Source: Pelecanus crispus
Lineage: Eukaryota; Chordata; Aves; Pelecaniformes; Pelecanidae
DNA length: 64,000 nucleotides
Direction: 5' to 3'
NCBI RefSeq assembly: GCF_030463565.1
Contig: NC_134653.1
Location: forward strand, 34,719,150 to 34,783,149
A program made the translations under genes and the position numbers. Numbering within the stretch: position 1 is the first letter of the stretch; the number at the start of each line of letters is the position of its first letter. Of this stretch, positions 1-12,193 are shown piece by piece. The notes below the pieces were generated by a model, which was given only the letters and a program-made list of their open reading frames with translations, made no database searches and was not told the origin of the DNA.

Positions 1-699
1 CTAGCAAGTCAGTGCCATGCACCAGTCTTGCCGAGTCAGTTGTTTTTGATTTCTAATTGCAAGTTTCTCTTCCTCATTTGCCAGATCTTCAAAAGATCTG
101 TGTTTAGTTCACAATATGAAAAGCAAGCTATGTCTTGAAAGAAGTTTTTAACATTGTCAGTTCTGATTTACAGCTTCAAGTTTCTCAGTGGTGCACAAAC
201 CCATCTGTATCATTTAACCAAGCCTAATGAAAGAAATGTTAGGGCATCTATTCCTACACATAGGTAATAGCATTGTTAGGCATTCAGGTAGGTCTGTTAG
301 CATGTCAAATACAACCCTGGAGCCTAAACCCAAGAAATTCTCCCTTTCCAGTTTCAACTTGGTACTCATTTCCTAATTTTAACAGTCATCACCTGCAGTA
401 GTGCATCAAGCTACGAATTCCTTCTAGACCCCAAATGGCAGCAGGATATTAGCAAACAATTCCATCGTAAACCCAGTGCTCCAACTTATCTAAAGAGTTA
501 GCAATCTATTTTATGAAGTTTCCATTTCTTCACCATAAAGTCTACTTCTGCAAGTAAGATGACTTTCCATCCTCCCTCTTACAAATGACCTTGCTCACAT
601 CTATGCAAAGAAAAGCTGGGAGATGAAAGCAAACTTTGATACAGGTAAGAACAGGGCAAGCACAGCATGATGTGTATCAAGTATTATCCCAGCCTACAA

Positions 700-1245
700 C
701 CATTAGCTCCTCAAAACTTCCTGAACCAGGGATGGCTTCTATCTACTTAATAAATTCCTCTCCATGAACTTGTCCAGCCTGCCTCTGAACCCAGGTCAGC
801 TTTCAGAATCCATAATATCCTGTGGCAAAGAGTTCCCCAGCTAATACACGGTGGGAAGAACCGCCTCCGTTTGTCTGTTTTGAACCTGCCCTGTACCAGC
901 CTCACTCGTTTTACCTAGTTCCAGGAAACAACAGAAGACTGCTGAGCTTTATCCCATCCCTGGTCCATTTCCTCCTCTCTCCCCCAACCACTATGTCCAC
1001 AAACCGCCGTCACATCTTCCTTCTAGCCGCCTTTTCAGAGATAGGAAGTTGTAGACTGTTTCATGATTCCTTGCATGGAAACTACTGACCGTGTCTGTGG
1101 CCCTTCCCTGAAACTTCCTTCTCCATCTCCAGTATCCTTTTTGAAAGAGTGACCAAAAAGGAATGCAATGCTCAAGGGACAGACGCACCATAGACTTACA
1201 ATGGAAAGAATCCATTTTCTGCTTCCTTATCAAACTAAAAATCAC
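700..1245 (-). repeat. Ancient CR1-type LINE 3' region, antisense
   Basis: The plus strand reads like the reverse complement of an old amniote CR1. Recognisable stretches are ATATCCTGTGGCAAAGAGTT near 808, CCTCCGTTTGTCTGTTTTGAA near 864, and the later 'TATCCTTTTTGAAAGAGTGACC...GCACCATAGACTTACA' type segment near 1134-1200. This is the pattern left by CR1 3' coding and UTR sequence in turtles, crocodiles and birds. It is heavily diverged, and the edges are approximate. Confidence 0.6.
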
Positions 1246-2514
1246 ACCACAGCCACGTTTGAAATGCCACTATGGCATTTTATTGACAAACATTAATAAC
1301 TTAATAAAAATCACACTGAACTAGCTGCTGGAATATCTTGTCAGAGTGGAAGAACTCTGAAGATGTCTTACCAAAACCGGAAAACACAACAGAGTCAAAA
1401 GGCAATCCTTGTAGTTCCTTGCAAACATCACATTGGCTGCCCCAAATATTAGCTATATTACATTTACAGTGGACTACTCAAAGTTTCCCCTTGCTGGCTA
1501 TTACTTGAGCTGTGTGACAGCAGAAAATAGATTGGTTTATTCTCTTCCTAAGTAGACGCTACATTCTAATAAGGGACCAAGAAGAAGAAAACCTTGTTAG
1601 AATTCTATTATTTTATTTTTATCAAGGACAAGTATTTTTCATAAAACTGCAGGAATCCTCCTTTTCCCCCTTATGCTTGCATTATTTTCAATCACCCAAG
1701 CAGAAAGAAAAATCAATCACTCCCTCTGCTCAATTTTATCTGTGCTCAAGCATAGCAGCATTCTCCTTGTGGGGCCAACATCACCAGCTTCATTATATTC
1801 TTAACATCCTACCAGCAACTGCAGCAGGAAAATGATGCACGTAAATGGCGCAAGTGTGGTGTGGGTCCTGGATCGAATCTGTTCTGTGGGCTAAGGGTTC
1901 CACATCCCTGCACTGAAAGTCAAAATATGTATGTTTAAAAGATTCTGTCCCCATCACAACAAAACAGCTTAAAAACAGTAGTAGTGCCTACAAGGTACGA
2001 AAAAGGTCGCCTTCTTGGATTTACCATGGTTTAGTCAGTTCCTTACAACAGGAAAACACAAACAGTATCAGTCAAATGCCATGGCTAGAGTGCAAGGCTT
2101 CCTATCACCGAATAAACTGTAATAAAACTGTTTCAAAGGTGCCCTGACTCAAATGAACATTAGCAAGTATCTGATACACACAATTAATTTGCTCTAGGTA
2201 ACATGTTGTTTTGCAAATGAGCTCAGATTCAGACATTTTCCACAGAATTTACCAGTGTTGGACAGCTGTCACTTATTTAGATCAACTCCCACTGCGTAAT
2301 ATCCAGCCCTGAGTCTCCAGTTCACTGTTCTGCATTCTTCAAACCTTTCACACCTTTTTTCCCTACTAAATGGGACAGCACATCATTCTCCAGGAACACT
2401 AAGGAACAATCCAGTAGTGCTGCTCCTTCAATAAAAATACAGAATGACCTACTGTACCATACAAGGAGGAACCCAGTTTCCCTAATTTTCCTCTTTTAAA
2501 CTATAAGGCACATT

Positions 2515-2620
2515 TTAATTAAAAAAACCCAAAACACACAAAACCCAAAAGACAACCCCCCCTCCCCAAAAAAAAAACCTAAACAAAAAACCCACACAAA
2601 AAACCACCACCAAGCAAGAA
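2515..2620. repeat. A/C-rich low-complexity tract
   Basis: Runs of A alternate with short C blocks (AAACCC, CCCCCC, ACACAA) over about 105 bp. There is no coding potential. Confidence 0.7.
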
Positions 2621-5600
2621 ATTAAGGAAATTAGCAACTCTAAGCTTTCTGGCCACAGCTGCTTTGTCAGTCATTGGCCACATGTCAATGCTGCCTGCAT
2701 TCAGGTGGGCCTCTAAAGAGGAAATAAAATAATCTTGCTACTTTCAAGACACCTAATATAATTTTTGCCAAAGAAAATCTAACCTAACACTTGATTTTTC
2801 TACAGTCCAAGAGGTGTTTTTCTTGATATATCTGATAACGATCCTTTACATATAGTTAATCCAAATGCAGAAAGAAAAGCACAGTGACATTCTGAGTTTT
2901 ATGACTGGGACCTACACAACACTGGATTTGAAAATAGTAAAGGAATAGTAATAGTTCTCAAAATCAAAATTTCTAATACAAAACACTTGTATCCAACTGA
3001 TTACGACCAGTTTTCACGATAAAGAATCCTGAGTGGCTGGAACACTATGGGAACACACTGGGAACGGTGTAATCATTAGGTTATTTACAGCCACTTTCAG
3101 CAGAGGACACATCAGCTGTGTAACTCTGCACTGCAGTACTCTAAACTCATTTAGGACATAAGGTTAACATCTTACAATCAGAACAAAATTTTAAACGCAA
3201 CTAAAACAAAGAAAGAGAGAAAGAGTAACTAGATCTTTAGTTACAACACCTGACGAGAAGTCATGACAAATATCTGACCGACAGCAACTTCCACAGCACA
3301 GCTGTCCCTAAAGTTAATACTCAGACCTCATTCTGGCTTAGAAGAAAGACGATCGCTTGCTGAATTATCCCTCCCCTGGATTTTTCAACACCAACATCTT
3401 TCTTAGGAGATGATCCAAGTACCAACCAAAGCAGTTCACACAGCTTGAAAGCAAAAATATTACACAGTTCAGATATTAAGATTCTACCAGATTCTCCTGA
3501 TTTTTGTGTACAGAGCCAGGAATCTACATGAGCATCATTGCTTCTCCATAGTTTCTGTGTTTAGATGCTTTGCTTTGTCACAAAGTAATTTCCTAGCTCT
3601 CCACAGCTAGGTCAGTTTCAAAGAAGCGGTTTTCCACAGGATTTCTTATTTTTGCCGCAGCTAGTGCCTATCCGGTGCCTACCATTCTACTGTGACATCT
3701 GATTTCTGGCATCAACTTCTAATGAAGTCAAGTATTTCCTAAACCCCAACATTTCAGAGTTCCAGTATGTCATAATCTTCCCTCTCCCCCTCTTCACATC
3801 ATGACAGATCCAAAGCTATGACCTCCTATTTGATTCACATAAAAGGAAAGAGAAGATTATTTAGCAGTTACTGACATTAGCAGTTTTCATTTGTTCCTAC
3901 AATCAGCTGACAGTCACAAGCGACAAATGTAACAAAAACATCCAAACTTATTCCAGCCAACTATGTGAGCAGTTGCACAACAGAGCAAGGATGAAAATGT
4001 AGAAGCTTACCCTCGTCCTCAGGCTACAAAAGGAAGAGCAATGGCAACAGTTTTCCACAGTCAAATTTACGCTTACAGAATTCTGACCTTCTAATCCATC
4101 GCTACAGACACCAGTTGTTCTGTGAGAGCAGCTGGAGAGAGCTCCATAACAGAGCTACACAGTACTACTCACTTGCTGTATAATTTCAAGTTTTTATACT
4201 AAAGTTTGGCCAGTCCACATTCAAAGTCTGCTTCCTCTCACTAGCGTCATATCTATTCTATTTCTGTCAGAACCAGAAACAAATTACTACTGCCCATGTG
4301 AATGCCACAACTTCAGTTTTTAAACTGTTATCTGCAGAGTCTCAGATGTCCATAATCTCCTAAGAAGTTCAACAACAACAAAAAAGTAACTTGCAGTTAG
4401 TGACCTTCAATTCTTTATACATGGTCCCCCTATTCTTCCCCAGAGGCTGGAAAATCTAAGTTCTACAAAAAAATAAATAAAGGTTGGAAAATCACTCTAA
4501 AGCCATCTTCACACCAGCAGTTTCCAATAGCGTCCTGCCTCTGGCGATGCAACTGTAACAACAACAAAGGTAGAGGATTTTTGGCAGGTTATGGACTGAT
4601 GGCTTTAATGCCTATGATGGCAATTCAGAAAGGAGATACACTGTGGGTTAAAACTAGCGCCGCTAATCACCATTATTCCCCCAAAAGATTCATCTAGAAT
4701 TAGAACGACGATGATAGCTGATACTAGATCAGTAGTCTACCACTAATATTGGCGTCAACGTTGAAGCTAAACCAGCTTTCACAATAACGAGGGACAGTCA
4801 TATTGTTTCCTAACTACAGAAAGTCACAAACTGCTCCATAGAACAGGAAGTGACTGCAAAACGCTCGCACTTAAAAGGGGAACTGGAAAGCGCCAGGTTA
4901 TACATATCACATGATATAAAACACTATTCTGAGAACCATCAGTTCAGATTCAGACTTGTACAATGGATCAGTCTGCAACTTCTAGAAAAACAGCTCTTAT
5001 TCATAAACACAGTTAAGTAAAGCTGGTCTGTACCTGGTTTGCAGTAACTGGGATTTTGCTAAGCTGACTGGCAAAAGTCATACACCAACTCTACTTAGTC
5101 ACTTGTAACAGCACTTCTGAAAGCATCCATTTAACAGAAATTAAGCAACTACATCTTTTTAACCTCAGAGGAAAAGAAGTATTGGAATTCGGTTCCCAAT
5201 TTTCCACAAAGTGATTCTTTTCTTCTAAATAAAAAAAATTCCTCATTATATTTGGGTTCTCCACCCAAATTATAGATCATCTGTTAAAACTGAAAAACTT
5301 ACATGAATTTTTAAGAGATCTGCAATGAAATGTAATTAACAATATCTGAAAGGCAGTTCATGTCAGCTAAAGTACACAATACACAATTCGCATTTTCCTT
5401 TGTTTGGTATTTAAGGGAAAGAGGACAAATCTTACCAACACACGTCCAGCCAAAACACGTTTGCATTGTATTCTGGCCTCCCAAGAATGTGCCTCTGGGA
5501 GACAGACTTTACTCTCAGCAATATATATCCATCTACGCAGCAGTTTGCTACATTCCTATGCAGGGAGAAGGCACCCAAGAGGGCCCAAAACTGCACAACA

Positions 5601-6029
5601 AGGTAAGTGGTATGCTGTAATATATTTAACAATAGATAAGCCAGAAAAACAGAGAAGGGGAAAAACTCAGTCCTCAGCAGAGCTCTACTGATTATTATGA
5701 ACCAGAAAGGAGTATTTCTTTTGCTTCACCCTACATAAATCACTGTGAATTATCTGCAAACCTAGCCAAAAACTGTTTTCCATGAAATCCTGGGGGGAAA
5801 GCCTTTAAGAAATCCAGCTACAACAGCTACAGTTCTATTGGCAATCGTTCCTCTTTTGCTCTGTTCCTGCCATTATTTACCTCTTATATTTAACGTTCAT
5901 AAAGCGTTCGGGGGATAAGCAGTCAGTTTTGAAAAACACCTTACAAGATAAAGTCATATTAAAGCTATTTCACTTGATGGGCTCATGCTGGCTTAGACAG
6001 AACCAATACACTGGGGACACGCAATCCTA

Positions 6030-6240
6030 GGCTATAATAATGTTTTACATTTATATACTGCCTCTCACCCAGAACTCCAGAATTTATAATATATGAAATG
6101 CCAAAGAATGACAAATGTAAACTGCACAGCAGAGAACACAGGTATGTTCGGCAAAGATACTGAGGTAGATCCTACCTCTCCCAAGGAATTTCATGGCAGT
6201 TCTCATACCTGCACTAACCAGAACTCAATGGGCCAGTAAA
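6030..6240. repeat. Possible ancient SINE/LINE-tail fragment
   Basis: The segment TTTTACATTTATATACTGCCT at about 6044 followed by CTCACCCAGAACTCCAGAA resembles the start of an old amniote interspersed repeat containing 'ACATTTATATAGCGCCTTTCAT'. The similarity is short and from memory, so this is tentative. Confidence 0.3.
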
Positions 6241-7197
6241 CAGACATGCACCTGGATTGGAGGTGTGTTCCTTGCTTTGTCATCGAGAATGGTTTGGTTA
6301 GAAAAGCTGCTCAGTACCTAAGCATCTGAAATTCTCAATTTGTAAAGCAGAAATTACATTCCAATTCAACATCAGAGTCAGCATACTACCTTAACGTAAG
6401 ATTGTAAAAAAATACATGCAACAGCGCATTCCAGTTGATACGGAACTATGAGCTGTCCCTCAAATATCTTCTGTAAAGCCACTTGGTCCCGCAGTGATGA
6501 TCCAATGAAAGATATCACTGAAGTGGATCCGAGTAAGATCGTTTGACAGGACGTGTCCTTATGGGAACAGCCCAGGTAACATGCTTACCATGTTGAGAGC
6601 ACCTTCCCACCTGTCACTGGCGCAACATTAGCCTGCACAAAAATATCCCTCAAGGGCACAGTGAAGTCCAAAGAACATCTAAAGCATAAGAAACTGATTG
6701 TTCTCTAACCATTTACCACAGGATGATAAAGGCCTCTCACCACTGCCCTAGAATGCCCACGCTATCTTTGCCAAAGCTAAAATGTGTATCAGATATTTCA
6801 CCTGATGAGCTCTGAGGTCAAGTTAACTGGATACAAACTCCACAATGGAGGATAATTAACAATCTACTTAGTGGCCGCTACATATTCAACCCAACACCTC
6901 AAGATAGCGATGGCTTAGCCAAATCAGGTACCACACCTAAGGCAGGGCTACCAGCAAACCAAGGGTCGCAAGATATCAGACACCACACAAGCCACCAAAA
7001 TTATATCAAACAGCGTACAACTTAACAGCTTGCATTACACAAGCTGGATGATCTGATTCCCTCTGAGACTTCACACCTCCAGAGATGTGACGCAGTAGGC
7101 ACGCTGTCCATCCCACCAAAGCCCCTCTGCATGACTGACAGCCATCCCCCGGTTCAGATCGGCACCCACCAACGATTCGGCAGCTGCCAAAGAATAC

Positions 7198-7772
7198 TTG
7201 ACCTGGTCTGCCCCAAAAGGGGTGATGTTGGCCTTGACCGACCCGACGCCCAGCCCCACGAGGACCAGTCCGACGAAGGTGGCGGTGGCACAGTAGCGGG
7301 TGGCTCCCACCTGGGAGCAAGGCGCCATGGTGGCATTGGCCGCCGGAGAGGAGCAGTTCTCTACAGGGAACAAGGGGATGTCCCCGCAGAGGCCCTGGCG
7401 GGTGTGCGGTGCGGCGATGACGGGGAAGGCCAGCATGCCCAGCAGGTAGAGCGCCATGCTGAGCAGGATGGTGCCAAACTTGCCCAGGAGGGCGTCAGCC
7501 AGCCAGCCACCGAAAGGCGACACCAGGTAGGTGATGCCCATGAAGAGCAGCAGGGCCTGGCTGGCCTGGGCACCCTCCCAGCCGTAGGGAGGCCCGTTGA
7601 GGAACAGCACCAGGTTGGAGGTGATGCCGTAGAAGGCCACTCGCTCCAGCAGCTCGGCCAGCAGCACGGCGGCGCAGGCCAACCGCCGCCCGTGGAAAGC
7701 GCTGCTCGCCGCCCGCCCGCGCTCCCCGCTGCTCAGCAAGGGGCTGCGCTCGCTCGGCTCGGCCTCCTCCAT
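7198..7772 (-). CDS. SLC15A4: SLC15A4 exon 1 (peptide/histidine transporter 1), N-terminal 191 codons
   Basis: This first coding exon encodes the N-terminus of a proton-coupled oligopeptide transporter (POT/PTR2 family) that exports histidine and peptides from lysosomes. Seen: an acidic dileucine signal ExxxLL at residues 8-13 (E8, L12, L13), as expected for lysosomal sorting; the POT motif ExxER (E40, E43, R44) followed by FYG in the first membrane helix; GGWLAD at 88-93; two luminal sequons (N139, N146); and the conserved stretch [13 protein letters not shown] at 179-191. Homology to the human protein ends at this point. The start lies in a good context (GCCATGG) and no other start fits. 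The donor is ambiguous: GT at 7197-7196 (exon ends 7198, splitting the Lys codon AA|G) fits the expected QVK junction, but GT at 7202-7201 is also possible. The rest of the gene lies left of this window. Identification is from remembered family sequence. Confidence 0.93.
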
Positions 7773-7898
7773 GGCGTTCCCTCCTGCCCGGCCCCACGGC
7801 AGCCCCGCCGCACTTCCCGGCCCGCCCGGAGGAAAGTTCGCCGCCGCCGTCGCACGGCGGGGCCCGGCCCGCCCACGCGGGGGGGAGGGCGCGACGCC

Positions 7899-7903
7899 AT
7901 TGG
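7899..7903 (-). promoter_or_regulatory. CCAAT box of SLC15A4 promoter
   Basis: ATTGG on the plus strand gives AGCCAATGG on the SLC15A4 strand, about 130 bp upstream of the start codon. This is a normal position for an NF-Y site in a CpG-island promoter. Binding is inferred. Confidence 0.5.
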
Positions 7904-7934
7904 CTAAGAGCGCCGTCGCTCCGCCGGCAGCGCC

Positions 7935-7942
7935 GTCACGTG
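7935..7942. promoter_or_regulatory. CLEAR-like E-box GTCACGTG upstream of SLC15A4
   Basis: GTCACGTG matches eight of the ten bases of the TFEB/TFE3/MITF CLEAR consensus GTCACGTGAC. It also satisfies the USF E-box. It sits about 165 bp upstream of the start codon of a lysosomal transporter, where CLEAR elements usually lie. The function is inferred, not shown. Confidence 0.5.
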
Positions 7943-8250
7943 GGCGACTGGGCTGCGGGGAGTGGCGGCCGAGGCCAGAGGAGGCGGGGCTAGCGGGGGG
8001 CGGGCCATGGCGGACCGGAAGCGGCGGGCTGGGAGCGCTGGGCGGTACCGGGGGGGCCGGCCGGGCGTCAGGGCCGAGCAGGCCGCGGGGCCTCTCTGCT
8101 GTGCCGGGGCAGGGCCGGGCCCGGTTCCACCGCCGGGCGTGCGGAGCTTCAGCGGGGAGGGGAGGCGGCGGCCTTCTCCCCGCAGGGCTCCCCTCGCCGC
8201 TTTCGTTAGGCTGCCAGGCGGGGTAAAGAGGGCGGGGGGGGGGGGCTGCA

Positions 8251-11200
8251 GCAGTGAAAATTGATTTTCTGGTTATTTCGTGCGTTAGTCCAGGCTGGGG
8301 ATGACGTTTTAGGCGTTAACTGGAGCTGTGTGACTTTATTTCAGCGCGGGCTTCCATGGGAGCCCTCATTTCCTCCTTAGGTTTATCCAGCAATAACAGG
8401 GATGGCGAAATTAAAACGCGGTTTGTGTCCCTGCTTTGCTTCTCAGTCGGAAAAGCGAGGATTGCCCCTGTAAATTGGTCAGCCTGAAAAAAAGGCATGA
8501 CTGTGCGTGGTAAATGACAAAGCGCATGATTCAAACGAGAAAACAGCTTAGCGGTTGCAGGATCGGGGCCCTAAATTGTTCTTCTGTTCCACCGTTGCGT
8601 ATGTCGAGGTAAAGGTCCTGAAAGTGCGTGATTGTCTTCAAGAGCAGATCTTAAAGTCGTGGTTTTGGCCAGAGGAAAGTGGGAAAGGTACTCCTGGTTG
8701 TGTGTTTTCAATGGAAAAGGTAAATGGATTGACATCAAATAGTTACACCCAACATCTAGGTATGACAAAATTTTTGGAACAGCATTGGTAATTGAGCAAG
8801 CGATGCTTGTAAAAGTAAATATATTCATTTAACGATGAGCCTTTGTAAATAACATGCCGTAAAAATGACTCATTAAATATATTTGCTCTCTTAAGTAGCT
8901 ACATTTCATGACCAAGGACAATGAGGACGATGCAACTAGCTGTAGAGAGATCTCTTTTTGCTAACTACTGTAACATGACTGAGTCTGTAATTTAAAAAAT
9001 GACATTTCAGCTCTTCCCAGCTTAATACAGAATATCATATCAATTGTGATTACATTTTCTAAGGGGTCTGGTAGTATTTGCTAGAGACTACAAAGTAATT
9101 AAGCATGCTTCGCATTATGGTATATTTTAATATATGCAGATGTCACGTTCTAGGCCCTTTGTAATTTACCTTTGTGAGTGGGGCGAGATTTTTATATTGG
9201 CCTACCCCACCGCTGTTGCAAACATCTCGCAATGCTAAATAGTATTTGCAGTGTACATTATAAAATGTTATTTAAATCTTAAGGTATTGAGAAGTAGGTA
9301 CTCTCACTAAAATTCAAAAGCTTCTGTTATAGCCTGAACATTCCCTTTGGAAATATAGCAGCGTCAGGAAAGCAATTTCTGATTTACGTCCAAACAAGAA
9401 CACTTAGCTACAGGCTAGTTAGAACTTCCTTAAGATACATCCATGACCCTTTCTTCGACTACAACGAATGTACCTATTTCTATGCAGTGATACATCAGTG
9501 CCTGTACGTGTTTTCAAAGACACGACCATACTTGATGCTGCAAAGACTTGTAGATGTTTGATTTTGTCAGTCAAGGCCTATATAGCATAAAAACCATGTT
9601 TGTAGAGTAAAAGAAAAGTATTTATTATATTAGATACTACATAAACAGTAATAAAATGTTAAGATCTCTTTGACTGTTTCCTTTATTTCCTCTTTATTTC
9701 CCAGATGACTGGTTAAGTTTCCTCATTTGTCTCATGGGGCAGGCCTTGTCTTACTTTGATGTTTGCATTTTTGTCTTTTTTTGTGTTATACACTAAACGT
9801 GCTGGATAGCTGTAGTCTGGTTTTAGAGCTAGCAGCAGTGAAAAGTTACAATGGCAGATATTAAAACCGCAGCTTCCTTTTAACCCTAAATATGACTTTC
9901 TGAGCGTCGTCACAGATCCTGCTTTAGGCCGTGCAACTAGGGAATGTCCCCATTTTGGATTACGTGGGCTGTTTTAGGACTGCAGCAACGGGGCAAGGTG
10001 TGTTTCTTGCTTGGCGCACACGCTGCCAACCTTTTGTGGTGCGATGCAGCCGGATGGCAGCTGGATGAGCTGTGTTGCGTGTGGGAGATCTTGGAATTTT
10101 CTGTTGGGAAAGGATATAGAGTAGCAGGAGACTGAAAGGCAGCTGCAGAAGCTTCATGCAGTCCGTGTGATACGTCGAAGGTCTGTTAGGCTGCGAGTTG
10201 GGCAGCGGTGACTAACAGATGAGTCGTGCCAGATTTGAGGGTGGTTAAGTGCTCTCAAAAGCCCAAATATGCTTCATATCATCCACTTACAGTGAAAAAA
10301 TGTCAAGGCTAGAATCCTGGCCGGATGGACAAAAGCCCTCTAAATGTGAGTGGGGCTGGGATTTCATGCCAGAAACGCTTTCTAAAATGGTGATGGAAAT
10401 AGCTCCTGCCTACCCTTAAATTAGCATTTATGCTATATTTAGCATTTCTGCAAGATTTGTTGCTCTTCTCAGTTGTAGCCATCTTTTTTTAGTTCGCATG
10501 GAGTTTAAAATGGTCTGAACAATGTTGTGCTGAATTATTTCTGTGATAACTCAGCGAGATGCAGGCAGTTGAACATAGCACTGCAGCACGAAGACCCATT
10601 AGCAAAACATGAGCCGGCGTACCAAAATGCTTACATTTTGCCAGAATACACTCCGATATATCTATCACTCCTAAACCCTCAATTCCTGAATACCTGTCAT
10701 CCTCAGAGATCCACACAAGTTATTTGAAGAATTAGTTTTAAAAATTATTAAGTTTAAGAGCCTTTCTCTGGATGTGGCATATTTTTCTCCCTTTACCTTG
10801 ACACTGAGACTTGAAGAGTAATTTAAGCCACAATAAACAGGCACTGCAGTTTGCAGACCACCTTTCCTCAGCCTTGGGGAAACATAAGCATCTGTGTGGC
10901 CCTGTGGTGAATTACATCAGGGAACCAGAACAGGTTATAAGTATACAAGCAAAAAACTGAGTTTTCTGTTAGATCGAGCCCTCCTCCTCATCTGTCTCAT
11001 GGCCATAAATGTCCTGCACGCGCTCTCAGTGTTTTTACAAAATGTCGAATCGAGTTCAAGGCCGTGGATATCTACAGTCAGCCACCTGGCTCCCAACAGA
11101 CTCCCTAAACTGGCCACTCAGTCTTGCTGCCTGCTGCCCCACCCATCCCATCTTAGCTGCTCTGCCGTGTTTCTGATTATAGTTGGGGTTTATCCTGAAG

Positions 11201-11347
11201 ACTGGCTTGATAGTTTGGGATACAGTTGTCTTGGTCCTGAGTTCAGGCTCTTCCTTCTTCTTTTCTGTGCTTCGTTGTATCTTTGGATTCTGCCTGCTGC
11301 TGTGGAGGCTGTGGTTCCTCACCGGAGCTTTCCCCTGGTCTTACACA
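8251..11347. other. Intergenic region between SLC15A4 and GLT1D1
   Basis: The 5' side leaves the SLC15A4 CpG island and becomes AT-rich, with no interspersed repeat that I can name. Short ORFs occur (the longest is 10894-11352, plus), but they lack recognisable domains and I treat them as chance. Confidence 0.6.
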
Positions 11348-11558
11348 CATAGAGTCATGGAGTGCTTTGGGTGGGAAGGGACCTGTAGAGCCCACCCAGC
11401 CCAGCCCCTGCAGTGCCAGGGACAGCTTTAACCAGCCCAGGGTGCTCAGAGCCCCGTCCAGCCTGGCCTGGGATGGTGCCAGGGACGGGGCCTCCACCGC
11501 CTCTCTGGGCAACCCCTTCCAGTGCTTCACCGCCCTCATTGTAAAAAATTTCTTCCTT
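11348..11558 (-). repeat. CR1 LINE 3' end, antisense
   Basis: The plus strand starts with CATAGAGTCATGGAGTG (the reverse of the CR1 3' terminal ATTCTATG repeat). It continues through GGGAAGGGACCTGTAGAG, then CCTCTCTGGGCAACCCCTTCCAGTGCTTCACC, the classic CR1 3'-region signature. The 5' side of the element is truncated near 11558, as is usual for CR1. Confidence 0.88.
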
Positions 11559-12152
11559 TGGCTCTGCTTCATCGTATGGCCTTCCTGATATTTAAGCGTG
11601 GTCTTTGACCGTCCTGTTGCCTTGTTCTTTGGACTAGCACGTTCCTCTGGCTTTTCTGGTTGTTGGCATCTCACCCCCAATGAGTTTTTTCTCCGTTCCC
11701 GCACTGAACGCGAACCACGTCCACTTTGGGAGGCACGTGGCGGCCGCGGCGCAGCGGGGGCACTGCCTCAGGAGGCGGTGGCTGGGACCAGCCTTCCCCT
11801 CACGTTCTCCTCAGGAGGCCTCCTGTGCCACCAACAACTGAAGGCTTCTCTGAGGCCGTGGTTTGAGCACATCGTCTTCGTGAGCGTTTAATGAAAACAC
11901 CTAGCACTATCTGGAGGTGGGCGGACGGGGCCGGATGCTCCAGGCCCGCAGCTTGGCTCTGCAGTCAAGTGCCCTCTGCCCAGGGCCACCCGGCCGTCCC
12001 CTGCCCCCCCCGAGGGCTTCGCGGGGGCCCGGGCACCGCGGCCTTCCCGCCCCGCTGGCCGCGGCGGGCGGGCCGGGGCTGGGGCAGGTGGCACCCCCGC
12101 TCCGCCGCCCTGGTTCCGGGAGGCCGCGCCCGGGCTGCCGGCAGGTGAAGGA

Positions 12153-12170
12153 GGCGGCGGCGGCGGCGGC
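12153..12170 (+). repeat. (GGC)6 trinucleotide repeat in GLT1D1 5' leader
   Basis: Six uninterrupted GGC units end 23 bases before the GLT1D1 start codon, so they should lie in the 5' UTR if transcription begins upstream. Confidence 0.8.
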
Positions 12171-12193
12171 CCGGGCGGGCAGGAGGGGCCGCT

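Larger units (their letters stand above)
1..7197 (-). other. SLC15A4: SLC15A4 intron 1 (5' part)
   Basis: This is AT-rich sequence downstream of SLC15A4 exon 1 on the minus strand. I looked on that strand for the next expected exon (the conserved RRFFNWFYW region) and for later transporter motifs and found none, so intron 1 probably exceeds 7 kb. It holds an ancient CR1 fragment (700-1245), an A/C-rich low-complexity tract (2515-2620), and a possible old SINE remnant (6030-6240). Short ORFs at 5360-5691 have good splice-like GTAAG sites on both strands but resemble no protein I know. Confidence 0.75.
7380..8250. promoter_or_regulatory. SLC15A4: CpG island / TATA-less promoter of SLC15A4
   Basis: A dense CpG block covers SLC15A4 exon 1 and about 480 bp upstream of its start. 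It contains GC boxes (GGGGCGGGG-like runs around 7980-8005), an inverted CCAAT box (ATTGG at 7899-7903, so CCAAT on the gene strand), a CLEAR-like E-box at 7935-7942, and a 12-G run at 8234-8245. No TATA box is visible. The island could drive transcription in both directions. Confidence 0.75.

Noticed and set aside
5360..5691. Overlapping plus- and minus-strand ORFs with GTAAG-like donors in SLC15A4 intron 1
   Set aside because: No match to SLC15A4 exon 2 or any known family; the donor-like sites are common by chance.
7131..7907. 258-codon plus-strand ORF opposite SLC15A4 exon 1
   Set aside because: It is the GC-rich antisense shadow of a well-identified coding exon, and its sequence resembles no protein.
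10894..11352. 152-codon plus-strand ORF just before the first CR1
   Set aside because: Hydrophobic, no homology recognised, no promoter or splice context, and it runs into the CR1 end.
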